DNA from: JBBQFI01 sp038237805 | Lineage (GTDB): Bacteria > Verrucomicrobiota > Verrucomicrobiia > Chthoniobacterales > UBA10450 | Direction: 5' to 3' | NCBI GenBank assembly: GCA_038237805.1 | Contig: JBBRYI010000014.1 | Coordinates: forward strand, 1-64,000 | DNA length: 64,000 bases | In this document: one piece after another, positions 7,848-17,048 of the stretch | Position numbering within the stretch: the stretch's first letter is position 1 | Layout: the number at the start of each line of letters is the position of its first letter | Made by a program: the position numbers and the translations under genes | The notes under the pieces: model-generated | Databases searched by the model: none | Seen by the model: only the letters and a program-made list of their open reading frames with translations | What the model was told of the DNA's origin: nothing

Positions 7848-7868
7848 TATCGTAAGCGGCTTACGATA
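7848..7868. repeat. TATCGTAAGC palindrome copy 4
   Basis: This perfect copy has a central G. It ends 20 nt before the stop codon of the minus-strand BNR-repeat gene (7889), so it lies just downstream of that gene. Confidence 0.75.
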
Positions 7869-7888
7869 GAGCGGGATGTTAAGCTACG

Positions 7889-10800
7889 CTATGGGGCGAT
7901 GTTGATGGACGGGAACCCGGCGGTTTGAAGCTCGTTATTCAACGCGAGCACGTCTTGCGCGAGAATGTTTTTCCAGTGCTCGATCAGTGAAGTTGCCTGG
8001 AGTCGCACGTCGCTGACGGCGGCTTTGACACGGTCGGTGGGCGGAGCGTCAACGCCCTGGATCTGGTCGAACAAACTTTTCGCTGAATCGAGCGCGTGCA
8101 GCGAAGGCGGCGCACCGGGACGCGGATTGGGAGGGCCCAGCTCTTTTATCTTGCTGTTCAGCGCGTTGAATTTGTCTTCGACGTTCTTCGGGAGCGATTG
8201 CTCTTTGAGTTTCGTTAGTTGCTCGACTAACGAGTCAAACGTCTTGCCGATCGTTTCGAGCGTCGCTCGCATGTCGCAAAGTTGCCGGGAGAGTTCGAAT
8301 TGTGTTTGCAGTTCGGCCGCGGACATTTGGACGCGCGGATCCATCTCCACGGTCAGCGGCTGCGTGTAGTCCTTGCCGTTCGCAGTCAGCACGATGGTGT
8401 AATCTCCGGGCATCACCCATGGCGATGTCGGTGCCGTGTTGCCGTAAATCGCAGCGATCGGATAATCCGGTTCGATACCGGTGAGCGCAGGGTAATGCAT
8501 GTCCCAAAGAAAACGGTGCATGCCGCGCTGGGCGGAGAGCGATTGCAACGGGCGGATCCAATAGCGCGGGATCTTTAGCTTTTTCAGATCGGGTTGCGCC
8601 GGCTTGTCGGTGCTGGAATAGGGCCTGACTAAATTTCCGTTTTTCTCTTTGATCTCGAGCGTCACGGGATCGGAAACGTCTTCAGGCAGGAAATAATCAA
8701 TCATCGCGCCATCAGGCGGATTTTCGCCGGCCGGCTCGTCAGGTGGGAGTGGGGTATCGGGGTTGAGATTCCAACGAACACGAAGCGCAGTCTGCGGTTT
8801 GAACAAGACGGAACTCTGTTGATTGCTGGTGAGTTGACGCAGCGGCGTGATGTTATCGAGAATCCAGAAGCCGCGTCCATGCGTCGCGACTGCGACATCG
8901 TCATCTTTAATAATTAAGTCGCGCACGGAAGTGGCCGGCATGTTCAGTCGCAACGATTGCCAGTTGTCGCCGTCATCAAAGGAAACATAGACCGCGCGTT
9001 CGGTCCCGGCGAAAAGCAGTCCTTTTCTTTTCGTATCTTCCCGGACGACGTTGACGGTTTGCCCGTCCGGAATTCCCTGCACGATCTGCGTCCAGGTTTT
9101 GCCAGCGTCGTGTGTGCGATAAATGTGCGGCCGCACATCATCGAGACGCAACGTGTTCACGGCCGCATAAGCGGTGATGGCATCGAAATGGCCAGCGTCG
9201 ATGAGCGAGATTTTCTGCCACGCTGAAATCGCGGGCGGCGTGACATCGTTCCACTTCTTTCCGCCATCACTCGTTAGGTGAATTAACCCGTCGTCGGTTC
9301 CGCACCAGATGCGATTCACATCGATGGGCGAGGGCGCAACGGTGTAGATGACGCCGCGCTGTTTTACGTCCGCAGTCGGTTCGTTGCGGTATTTTCCAAT
9401 GCTCGCCGGCAACTCGTACGTTTTCCGGCTCAGGTCGGGACTGATCTGTTTCCAATTCCGGCCGCCATCGCGCGTCTGCCACAGCGTGTTGCCGGCGAAA
9501 AAAAGAAGGTGTGAATCTTTCGGAGAAAAAACGATCGGCTCAGTGCGGATCATTCGGAAATCCGGGGAGCGCAACGGCACGGGCAGAATTTCTTGCGCCT
9601 GTCCGGTGCGACGATCGTATCGCGTCAGTTTCCCGCCATAAATGATGTCGGGATCGAGCGGATCAACGACAACGTATCCGTATTCTTCTGCCGCGACCGG
9701 ATGCCAATCGCGAAACGTGATCGCGCCGTCATTGCCGCGACTCACGATTCCAACCGAGCCGCTCTCCTGTTGCCCGCTATACAATCGATATGGAAATGCG
9801 TTGTCGGCGCTAACGTGATAAAGCTGCGCGGTCGGTTGGTTATACCACGAGCTCCAACTTTGGCCGCCGTTGACCGTGATGATTGCGCCTTGATCGCTAC
9901 CGAGCAGAATTACGTTTGGATTTTCGGGGTTGATCCAGATATTTTGGTAATCGTCGCCACCGGGTGCGCCGCGCCAGCCGTCCCACGTTTTGCCGCCGTC
10001 GACGGATTTCCAACAGACAACGCTGGCCGAATAAACGATCGCCGGATTTTTCGGATCGAATCGCACGACCGGCAAATCGCCGCCACCAATACCGGCAGCG
10101 GGTCGCGAATCGTCGGTCGGGTTTACCCATGATTCACCGCCATCGTCGGACCGATAAAGTTTCGAGCTGACCGAAGTCCGAACAGTAGCTAGCAAAGTAC
10201 GGGTCGAACTTGGCGCGATCGCAAGGTTGGCCTGAACGATTTTGTCGGGGAGACCTTTGCTCAGTTGATTCCAGGTCTTGCCGTCATCGATCGATTTGAA
10301 AATGCCACCATTAGTTCCATTCCAGGTGCTGTTTTCCCACGGTCCTTCGCGCGATTCCCAGAGCGATGCGTAGACGACATCGGGATTCGCCGGATCAATC
10401 TGCACGTCACCGCCTCCGGTGTTTTCGTCGCGGTAAAGAACTTTCTCGAAAGTTTTGCCGCCATCGAGCGAGCGGAAAATTCCGCGCTCCTCGTTAGGCC
10501 CGTAGGGATGGCCGGCTGCAGCGACAAAGAACCGATCGGGATTTCGCGGATCAACCGCGACCTGCGCAATCTGCTGTGCATCGCGTAAACCCAAATGGGT
10601 CCAGGTTTTTCCCGCATCGATTGATTTGTAAATTCCATCGCCAACAGACAAATCGGGGCGATGCAAACCTTCGCCGCTACCTACGTAAATTACGTCCGGA
10701 TTCGAAATCGACACCGCGATCGCGCCGATAGAACCGGTTGGCTGATCATCGAAGATCGGCTGCCAGGTTCGCCCGTAATCGGTCGTCTTGAATACGCCGC

Positions 10801-10996
10801 CATTGACCTGCGCCATGTAAAATGTGTTCGGTTGAGAGGGGACGCCGGCGATCGCGCGCGTTCGACCGCCGCGGAAAGGTCCGACGTTGCGCCACCGCAA
10901 AGCCGAATCAAAATCCGCACCGAAAGTTATATGGCCGAACGGACCGACAGATAAGAGCACCGCTGCGTAACAAACAAGAGATCGAAGTCTTGGCAT
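7889..10996 (-). CDS. Secreted BNR/Asp-box (VPS10/sortilin-like) beta-propeller protein
   Basis: This 1035-aa protein has an N-terminal signal peptide (about residues 1-27, ending FGA). The following ~700 residues carry about ten Asp-box repeats of the form SxDxGKTW (examples: KSIDAGKTW, RSLDGGKTF, KSVDGGKTW, SDGGKKW, HDAGKTW), as in sortilin/VPS10-type beta-propellers often annotated as 'glycosyl hydrolase'. The opening WRNVGPFRGGR is typical of this bacterial family. The C-terminal ~300 residues hold an Ig-like/FlgD-type segment and a helical tail. It is probably exported to the periplasm or surface. Catalytic activity is unproven for most members. It carries two CCTAACGA octamers (9271, 10491). 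Confidence 0.92.
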   Translation of the reverse strand: MPRLRSLVCYAAVLLSVGPFGHITFGADFDSALRWRNVGPFRGGRTRAIAGVPSQPNTFYMAQVNGGVFKTTDYGRTWQPIFDDQPTGSIGAIAVSISNPDVIYVGSGEGLHRPDLSVGDGIYKSIDAGKTWTHLGLRDAQQIAQVAVDPRNPDRFFVAAAGHPYGPNEERGIFRSLDGGKTFEKVLYRDENTGGGDVQIDPANPDVVYASLWESREGPWENSTWNGTNGGIFKSIDDGKTWNQLSKGLPDKIVQANLAIAPSSTRTLLATVRTSVSSKLYRSDDGGESWVNPTDDSRPAAGIGGGDLPVVRFDPKNPAIVYSASVVCWKSVDGGKTWDGWRGAPGGDDYQNIWINPENPNVILLGSDQGAIITVNGGQSWSSWYNQPTAQLYHVSADNAFPYRLYSGQQESGSVGIVSRGNDGAITFRDWHPVAAEEYGYVVVDPLDPDIIYGGKLTRYDRRTGQAQEILPVPLRSPDFRMIRTEPIVFSPKDSHLLFFAGNTLWQTRDGGRNWKQISPDLSRKTYELPASIGKYRNEPTADVKQRGVIYTVAPSPIDVNRIWCGTDDGLIHLTSDGGKKWNDVTPPAISAWQKISLIDAGHFDAITAYAAVNTLRLDDVRPHIYRTHDAGKTWTQIVQGIPDGQTVNVVREDTKRKGLLFAGTERAVYVSFDDGDNWQSLRLNMPATSVRDLIIKDDDVAVATHGRGFWILDNITPLRQLTSNQQSSVLFKPQTALRVRWNLNPDTPLPPDEPAGENPPDGAMIDYFLPEDVSDPVTLEIKEKNGNLVRPYSSTDKPAQPDLKKLKIPRYWIRPLQSLSAQRGMHRFLWDMHYPALTGIEPDYPIAAIYGNTAPTSPWVMPGDYTIVLTANGKDYTQPLTVEMDPRVQMSAAELQTQFELSRQLCDMRATLETIGKTFDSLVEQLTKLKEQSLPKNVEDKFNALNSKIKELGPPNPRPGAPPSLHALDSAKSLFDQIQGVDAPPTDRVKAAVSDVRLQATSLIEHWKNILAQDVLALNNELQTAGFPSINIAP

Positions 10997-11045
10997 TGGG
11001 AAGAGGATTCTTAGCAGATGCGCACCTAGTTAACCGAAGATTTTT

Positions 11046-11555
11046 TCAACAAAACGTAATGACGTATTTTGAGAATTGGCTTTCCCAGAATGTCACTGTT
11101 TCGACATAGCGCAGCCCGGTTTTTTCCAGCACCCGCACCGAGGCGATGTTTTCTGGCATGACCAGGCCGATGATTTGTTTGAGACCGAGATCGGCGAACC
11201 CGTAACGCACCGAGGCGAGCGCAACTTCAGTCGCCAATCCCCGGCCCCAGTGAGCTGGCAGCAGGCGGTATGCGACGTCGACCTCGCCGAGTTCTTCCAG
11301 ATATTTCAAACCGGCAAAGCCGATCTGTTCGCCGGTACTTTTCAGGATACAGGCGCCACGGCCGTATCCGTATTTTCGGTAATCTGCGATCGGATGTTCG
11401 AGCAATAGTTGCCGGGCCTGATCGACACTAGTTAATTGCTTATCGGGGACGAACCGTAATACCTCCGGGTCGCTGTTTAGCTGAAAGAACGCCTCTGCGT
11501 CACTTTCTACAAACTCCCGCAGTAGCAGCCGATCTGTCTCGAGAATTACTTTCAT
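11046..11555 (-). CDS. GNAT-family N-acetyltransferase (RimJ/RimL type)
   Basis: This 169-aa protein starts 'ETDRLLLREFVESDAEAFF', the usual opening of RimJ/RimL-like acetyltransferases. It contains the acetyl-CoA loop 'HWGRGLATEV' and the later 'NIASVRVLEKTGLR' segment. The length is normal for a single GNAT domain. The substrate (protein N-terminus, amino acid or antibiotic) cannot be told. It is a stand-alone gene 49 nt upstream of the BNR-protein gene on the same strand. Confidence 0.93.
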   Translation of the reverse strand: MKVILETDRLLLREFVESDAEAFFQLNSDPEVLRFVPDKQLTSVDQARQLLLEHPIADYRKYGYGRGACILKSTGEQIGFAGLKYLEELGEVDVAYRLLPAHWGRGLATEVALASVRYGFADLGLKQIIGLVMPENIASVRVLEKTGLRYVETVTFWESQFSKYVITFC

Positions 11556-11684
11556 CGCTCAGAAGTTGATGGTGGAGTGTTGAGAGTTGAGAGAAGAAAG
11601 CTGAAAACTGAAAACGGAAAGCGGGACAGACGTTGAGAAGTTGAGTGTTGAGAGAGTTGATAGACAGACAGTAATTTATCGGCG

Positions 11685-12489
11685 ATGACACGGCGAACAT
11701 TTCTAAGCACGACCGCCGCGGGCGGAGTCTCTGTCCTGGCCGGCGGATTACAAGCGCTTGCTGCGACTGCGACGAGTTCGAAATCTACATTTCTCTTGGG
11801 CGGCGATCTTTCGGTGAATCGACTGGGCTTTGGCGCGATGCGGCTGACGGGTGAGGGGATTTGGGGGTTGGCCGCCCGATCGAGATAATGCGCGCAAGAT
11901 TTTGCAACGGGCCGTCGAGCTCGGGGTGAACTTCATTGATACGGCCGATGCGTACGGTCCGGAAGTGAATGAGCTGCTTATCGCCGAGGCGCTCCATCCT
12001 TATCCGAAGGGATTGGTAATTGCGACCAAAGGAGGCAATACGCGGCCAGGACCTAACCAGTGGGTACCGAATGGTCGGCCCGGAATACCTGACTCAGTGT
12101 GTCGAGAAGAGTTTGAAGCGATTGAAGCTGGAGCGGATCGATTTGTATCAACTGTACCGCATCGATACAATATTACCGATCGCGATTCAGAAGAGGCGCT
12201 GACCTATTGCGAGAAAGAAAAGATGGGATTCATCCCTTGGGCGCCGATTGGCGGAAGCGGCAGAGGTTCGTTGACCAAATCCGACAATCCGCTAGAAGCG
12301 GAGGCGAAACGTCACAGCGCCAGTGCCGTGCAAATTGCCCTCGCGTGGTTACTGCAAAAATCCCCGGTCATGCTGCCAATCCCGGGCACGTCGTCTCTCG
12401 CGCATCTCGAGGAAAACATGAAGGCGGCGAAACTCCAACTGACGCCTGCTGATTGGAAAACGATTGAAGCGTTGGCGGCGCGAGCGTGA
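11685..12489 (+). pseudogene. Aldo/keto reductase pseudogene with Tat signal
   Basis: The sequence encodes a Tat signal (MTRRTFLSTTAAGG) and most of an aldo/keto reductase closely similar to the intact copy at 18.7 kb. Comparison with that copy shows three lesions: a +1 frameshift near 11868 (run of Gs), another +1 near 12076, and a deletion of roughly 200 nt near 12160, where the HRIDKN...NRYNIED segment is missing between short CATCGA/CGATACAA repeats. The reading frames therefore break at residue ~60 and again later. The 3' half remains open (11851-12489). It looks like a decayed paralogue rather than a sequencing error, because the lesions are independent. Confidence 0.85.
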
Positions 12490-12526
12490 ACCGCTGTCGA
12501 ACTTTCGTTTGCTCGGGACGGCTTGG

Positions 12527-13345
12527 CTAGCTTCCCTCCTGCCGGAGCGAGGGCTTTTTCGTGTATTGCACGGGCATTGATACAATTGGGTCGTCTAGTC
12601 GCACCTCGGGGCGGCGGCGACCGACGACACGAACATAGCCGACGTGACGGCCGGCATCGGCTTCCACCGCCTGGATTTCAGTGGCGTTATCTGGGGCGAC
12701 CGCGCGCTGCCAATCCAGCCAAGCCCGCCATCCCTCAGGCAGAATGTCGGCAAGCTCTACGGTCACAATACCGGTTCGTTCCCAATGTCGCCGCCACCAC
12801 GCTGCCGAATGCAGACACCACATGCTTGGTTCCCACCACTCTCGAAGATGATCAGGAATCGGGCCTTCGATTTCGCGCACCAACCCAGATCCTGCAATTC
12901 CGATCGCGCCGCCCGGCTTCACGAACCGCGCCAGATAGTTCAGATACAAATCATCCGTTCCGTAATAAACGAAGGAGTCGATGCTGATGATCGCGTCGAA
13001 AAAATCCGTGGCGAACGGCAGCGACCGTGCGTCCGCGTGGATCGGGAAGACGCCATCTTCCACGCCGCTGTCACGAATTCGCTGGAGATTTTCCGCGGCG
13101 CTGAACCACAGATCAGTCGCCCACACCTGCACGTCGAATTCGCGGCGGAGGAAAATCGATGACGCCGCGCGTCCACAACCTAGATCGAGCACGCGCATGC
13201 CGGGGCGTAAGTCGAGCGCCGTAGCGAGCCACTCGGTCATCCAGAGCGAATTACTTCCACCGCTGGCACTGGCGATGATCCATTCGGGATTGTATTTCGA
13301 CGAGCGGGGAAATCGCTCGGAAACGAACTGCTTGTCTGAAGTCAT
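12527..13345 (-). CDS. SAM-dependent methyltransferase (class I)
   Basis: This 272-aa protein has motif I 'MRVLDLGCGRAASS' and a post-I 'VWATDLW' acidic strand, and 'DFFDAIISIDSFVYYG' at motif II. This is a class I Rossmann methyltransferase of the UbiE/Methyltransf_11 kind. The conserved 'GGSNSLWMTEWLA' opening and the Trp-rich C-terminal half resemble a family found beside diverse metabolic genes. The substrate is unknown. It is convergent with the aldo/keto reductase pseudogene. Confidence 0.88.
   Translation of the reverse strand: MTSDKQFVSERFPRSSKYNPEWIIASASGGSNSLWMTEWLATALDLRPGMRVLDLGCGRAASSIFLRREFDVQVWATDLWFSAAENLQRIRDSGVEDGVFPIHADARSLPFATDFFDAIISIDSFVYYGTDDLYLNYLARFVKPGGAIGIAGSGLVREIEGPIPDHLREWWEPSMWCLHSAAWWRRHWERTGIVTVELADILPEGWRAWLDWQRAVAPDNATEIQAVEADAGRHVGYVRVVGRRRPEVRLDDPIVSMPVQYTKKPSLRQEGS
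12529..12559 (+). terminator. Rho-independent terminator candidate
   Basis: The + strand carries an AGC..CCCTC / GAGGG.CT stem followed by five Ts. It is placed 40 nt after the stop of the aldo/keto reductase pseudogene and inside the 3' end of the convergent methyltransferase gene. Confidence 0.4.
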
Positions 13346-13373
13346 TTTGTTGCAAGTGGAGCAATCCCGCGCG

Positions 13374-14807
13374 TCACCTATGCGAATCCAGTTTGCTCGC
13401 GGGAACCGCTTTCTGCCCGCGCGGCGGATAGATCAATAGTCCGTTCACGCGCCCCTTATTGTCGATCTTAAACGTGACGCGAAGTGGGAGCTCCGACGCA
13501 AAGAAATCCCGCGTGGTTTCCGGACGGATACGCAACTTCGGAAGTCCCCAGTCGGCGGGCGATTCGATCGTCAGGAAATTACCGTCGCGCGAGACAGTAA
13601 ATATTCCTTCGCCTTTTGCTTCATATCGGCCGGCGTAAGAATCGAGTAGCGCCGAATCAATTGCGATCTCCGTGTGTTTCGTATTCGCCGGTTTTGCTAA
13701 CGGGAAATCGGATCGAAGCAGATGACGCGCAATGTCGTCAACGCTTCCCAGCTGGTTCGAGAGGACGACGACGCCAATCCGCTTCTTTGGATCCCATGCC
13801 ATCGAGCTTGCATAGCCAAAGGAGCCGCCGTCGCGAAAGATTATTTGATCGTCGCCTGTCCCGATCACAGTCCAGCCGAGTGCTTGCTCCTCGCCGCGGC
13901 CGGCGGGCCGACGCGTGTTGACGGTAATTTCCATCGCCGGAGTAAGCGGCAAACGCTCGTAACCCATGGCCACAGACAGGACCCCCAAAAGATCGTTGGC
14001 TGTTGAATAAAGTCCGCCGCCAGCGGGCATGATCGAATAGATTCCGAGCGTGGCGGCGATTGGCGCCGGCTGCAATGCGGCGTCGTGACCGACTGCAAGA
14101 TTCGTTTTCATTTTTGGCGACAATGCAAAGTCGGTGTTCGTTAATTTCAGCGAAGCAACGACACGCTTGCGCACGAGGTCCTCGTAATTCATTCCGGCGC
14201 GAGAGGAGAGGGCTTCACTCAAAAGCCAGTAACCGAGGTTTGAGTAATCCCATTCGCTACCGATGTCGCGTTTCAGCTGATAGCTGGCAATGTACTGTTT
14301 GAGATCGGCCGCGGAATATTTCGCCGCCGCCGGATCGTTGAGGGCGGGTGCATTCTCCGGCATGAACGGCAGACCCGAGGTGTGTGTCGCAAGATCGACC
14401 AGCGTGATCGTTCGGCCGTTGCGTTCTGGAATTTTGAAGTCGAGATATTTTGCGACCGGATCGGCAAGCGCGACCTCCTTCCGCTCGCCCATGTCGGCGA
14501 GGAGAAGCGCGGTGAACACCTTGGTGACCGAAGCAATCTCGAAAACGGTGTCGCCGTCCAACGGCCGAGTGTCGCCCGCGTTTCGATGGCCGTACGAAAT
14601 GATCCTTCGACCTTGCGGTTCGATCACGCCGACAATAATGCCAATGTCGTTTTCCTGACCGCCAACCCGCTCGGCGAGGGTCTTACGAATCTCAGCATCC
14701 GACGGGAGAGGGAGCGAGCTTTGGGCCGCCTGATTCTCAACAACTGTTGTGATTAGACTTGCAAAGACGCAAGCGGCAAACGCCGCGGACTTGGAATATC
14801 GAATCAT
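13374..14807 (-). CDS. Serine hydrolase, class C beta-lactamase/DD-peptidase-like, exported
   Basis: The protein has 477 aa from the chosen ATG at 14807, which gives a clean signal peptide (MIRYSKSAAFAACVFASL...NQA). The open frame extends 39 codons further upstream, but those lack signal-peptide character. The active site SxxK is S93-V-T-K96, followed by a YSN motif in 'EWDYSNLGYWL' and a C-terminal 'FRDGGSFGYAS' in the place of KTG. This is the AmpC/EstB/penicillin-binding-protein-like superfamily. The last ~100 residues form an added beta-rich domain (DUF3471-like 'YAGRYEAKGEG'). It is probably a periplasmic hydrolase; antibiotic resistance should not be assumed. Confidence 0.92.
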   Translation of the reverse strand: MIRYSKSAAFAACVFASLITTVVENQAAQSSLPLPSDAEIRKTLAERVGGQENDIGIIVGVIEPQGRRIISYGHRNAGDTRPLDGDTVFEIASVTKVFTALLLADMGERKEVALADPVAKYLDFKIPERNGRTITLVDLATHTSGLPFMPENAPALNDPAAAKYSAADLKQYIASYQLKRDIGSEWDYSNLGYWLLSEALSSRAGMNYEDLVRKRVVASLKLTNTDFALSPKMKTNLAVGHDAALQPAPIAATLGIYSIMPAGGGLYSTANDLLGVLSVAMGYERLPLTPAMEITVNTRRPAGRGEEQALGWTVIGTGDDQIIFRDGGSFGYASSMAWDPKKRIGVVVLSNQLGSVDDIARHLLRSDFPLAKPANTKHTEIAIDSALLDSYAGRYEAKGEGIFTVSRDGNFLTIESPADWGLPKLRIRPETTRDFFASELPLRVTFKIDNKGRVNGLLIYPPRGQKAVPASKLDSHR

Positions 14808-14935
14808 GAAAGCCTCACTTGCTTTCATTGAGATGCACGAGATCCGAAATTTGGATTCAAATCGTTGACGACTTTTTTTGCGTGCGAGACAGACTGATTG
14901 TTCGACAGAGAGCGAGCGGAGCATAGGTTCCGAAG

Positions 14936-15295
14936 ATGAATTCCTTTTCGAACTTCGTTAGCCTTCACCCTTACTTCAAAGTTCATCCTGGAAAGCTCGA
15001 AGCCTTGAAAGCCGCGTTCCCGGCTTTCATTGAGAAAACGGCGAAGGAAGAGAAAAATCTTTTTTATGGGTTCACTATCAATGGTGATGAAATTTTTTGT
15101 CGCGAAGGCTACATGGATGCCGAGGGCGTTCTCGCCCACCTCGACAACGTGGGCGCGTTCCTTGCCGAAGCGCTCAAGATGGCTGACTTGATCCGAGTGG
15201 AACTGCACGGCCCGGCGAAGGAGCTCGAGAAACTAAAGGGACCGCTTGCGCATCTCAATCCTGCGTGGTTCACAGTCGAGCAGGAACGAACGTAG
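14936..15295 (+). CDS. Antibiotic-biosynthesis monooxygenase-like (dimeric alpha-beta barrel) protein
   Basis: This 119-aa protein has the pattern of the ABM/quinol-monooxygenase fold: 'HPYFKVHPGKLEALKAAFP', then 'FYGFTINGDEIFCREGYMDAEGVLAHL', then 'RVELHGPAKELEKLK'. Such proteins form small dimers and often act as monooxygenases or heme/quinone handlers. It is encoded directly ahead of the FMN-dependent hydroxyacid oxidase gene on the same strand, and the two are probably co-transcribed. The catalytic role here is unknown. Confidence 0.8.
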   Translation: MNSFSNFVSLHPYFKVHPGKLEALKAAFPAFIEKTAKEEKNLFYGFTINGDEIFCREGYMDAEGVLAHLDNVGAFLAEALKMADLIRVELHGPAKELEKLKGPLAHLNPAWFTVEQERT

Positions 15296-15321
15296 ACGCT
15301 CCCACGGACCAGCATTCGATA

Positions 15322-16401
15322 GTGGATTCCGAACCGCTCCATAACATCGGTGATTATGCGCGTGCTGCACGACGCACGCTTACGAAGGATGTCCTCGATT
15401 ACTACGAAGGCGGGGCGCTGGATGAAATTACTCTGCGAGAGAATGCCGCTGGTTGGGAACGACTGAAGCTTTACTACCGCGTTCTCGCGGGAGTGGGGAA
15501 ACGCGACCTGACCACGACGGTCCTGGGTCAACCTATCTCGATGCCAATCGTGGTCGCGCCGACCGCGTTTCATAAACTAGCCTGCGAAACGGGAGAGATC
15601 GCGGCAGCAAAAGCAGCGAAGGCGGCCAGAACTTTGTTCATTCTCAGTTCGCTTTCGAACACCGCGATGGAATCGGTCTTTGCGCAGGCGGCGAGTCCGC
15701 GGTGGTTTCAGCTCTATATATATAAGGACAGGAAGATCACGCTCGAGCTGGTGCAACGCGCAGAGGCGGCCGGGGCGGAGGCAGTCGTTCTGACCGTTGA
15801 TGCGCCCGGCCTCGGCACGCGCGAACGCGATGCGCGGAACAACTTTCGATTGCCGGACGGTGTCGCGGTGGAAAACCTTGCACCCTTAGGGAAAGGCAAC
15901 TTTCCTCAAGTGAAAGGTTCCGGCCTTGCCGCTTACGTCAGAGCAAATTTCAAAGAGGATCTCGGGTTCGACGATCTGGATTGGTTGTGTCGGTCCACTC
16001 AATTGCCGGTGGTGGTGAAAGGCATCTGTCGCGGCGATGATGCACGCCGCGCGGCTGAGCATGGCGCGAAAGCGATGGTGGTTTCCAATCATGGCGGACG
16101 CCAACTAGACACGGCTCCTGCGACCTGCGAAGCGTTGCCGCATGTGGTCGATGCGGCGGGAGATCGTTGCGAAATCTATGTCGATGGCGGAATTCGTCGC
16201 GGCAGCGATGTGCTGAAAGCGATTGCGCTCGGCGCGCGCGCAGTGCTGGTTGGCCGGCCGATTCTATGGGGCTTGTGCCTCGACGGTGAACAAGGCGCGA
16301 CGAATGTTTTGGAAATTCTGAGACGAGAGCTGGACGAAGCGATGTTACTCTGCGGCTGCACAAAGCTTAGCGATATCGATTGCTCTTTGCTTAAGCCTTA
16401 G
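15322..16401 (+). CDS. FMN-dependent alpha-hydroxy-acid (lactate) oxidase/dehydrogenase
   Basis: The frame is open from a GTG at 15265, giving 378 aa. I prefer the in-frame GTG at 15322 (359 aa), because it removes the 31-nt overlap and begins just before the conserved 'NIGDYARAARRTL'. Family motifs are clear: 'DYYEGGALDE', 'VVVKGICRGDDARRA' (catalytic Lys), 'SNHGGRQLD' (catalytic His and Arg) and the phosphate-binding 'VDGGIRRGSDVLKA' with 'GARAVLVGRP'. It oxidises an L-2-hydroxyacid to the 2-oxoacid, with O2 or a quinone/cytochrome as acceptor. Lactate or glycolate are the usual substrates. Confidence 0.94.
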   Translation: MDSEPLHNIGDYARAARRTLTKDVLDYYEGGALDEITLRENAAGWERLKLYYRVLAGVGKRDLTTTVLGQPISMPIVVAPTAFHKLACETGEIAAAKAAKAARTLFILSSLSNTAMESVFAQAASPRWFQLYIYKDRKITLELVQRAEAAGAEAVVLTVDAPGLGTRERDARNNFRLPDGVAVENLAPLGKGNFPQVKGSGLAAYVRANFKEDLGFDDLDWLCRSTQLPVVVKGICRGDDARRAAEHGAKAMVVSNHGGRQLDTAPATCEALPHVVDAAGDRCEIYVDGGIRRGSDVLKAIALGARAVLVGRPILWGLCLDGEQGATNVLEILRRELDEAMLLCGCTKLSDIDCSLLKP

Positions 16402-16503
16402 CGGCAATGCGAAGCGAAGCGAAGAATATTCGCGAGACGTTGAGATTGCTCGACAAGGTTTTCCGTTTTACTTCGGGCTGGCTAACGTAAAGTGGAGAGG
16501 TCC

Positions 16504-17025
16504 ATGAACACGGAAGAGCTCCGATCTTTACAGGCGCCGCTAAAAGAGCGTTATCGCCAGCAACCAGAAACAGCGCTCGTTACTTTGAAAGCTGAAGGCC
16601 AACTCGGCGAAGATGTGAGCTGTAGGATTGCAACGAGCAAAGCAATGATTGAAGCAGGATTACATCCGGCCACAGGCGGAAACGGATTGATGGCCTGTTC
16701 GGGGGATATGCTTCTGGAAGCATTGGTAGCTTGTGCTGGTGTTTCCCTGGCGGCAGTAGCGTCCGCGATAGACGTCGAAATACGTCATGGAACAGTGCGA
16801 GCAGAAGGCGACTTGGATTTTCGCGGGACGTTGGGTGTGTCGAAAGAAGTGCCAGTGGGTTTTCAGCAGATACGGTTGCACTTCGAGCTGGAAACGGATG
16901 CAAAGGAAGAAGAATTAGCGTCGCTGCTTCGCCTGACCGAGCGTTATTGTGTAGTTTATCAAACACTCCAACATGCAACGGAAGTTATCACTTCACGCAA
17001 AGTGGTGACGCCCGAGCCAGGTTAA
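16504..17025 (+). CDS. OsmC-family protein
   Basis: This 173-aa protein starts at ATG 16504, 3 nt after a GGAGAGG ribosome binding site; a GTG at 16492 in the same frame overlaps that site and is unlikely. It has the OsmC/Ohr-like arrangement 'PATGGNGLMACSGDMLLEALVACAGVSLAAVA' with a conserved Cys in the helix and a second Cys in 'TERYCVVYQTL'. Family members detoxify organic hydroperoxides or handle persulfide-type sulfur. It sits ahead of the DUF4242-cyclase gene with a 23-nt gap. Confidence 0.9.
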   Translation: MNTEELRSLQAPLKERYRQQPETALVTLKAEGQLGEDVSCRIATSKAMIEAGLHPATGGNGLMACSGDMLLEALVACAGVSLAAVASAIDVEIRHGTVRAEGDLDFRGTLGVSKEVPVGFQQIRLHFELETDAKEEELASLLRLTERYCVVYQTLQHATEVITSRKVVTPEPG

Positions 17026-17048
17026 AACCGACAGAAAGGAAAACGCTC

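Noticed and set aside
7301..7868. CRISPR array from repeated ~21-bp units
   Set aside because: Copies are palindromic, unevenly spaced, interrupted by a gene, and lack unique spacers of constant length.
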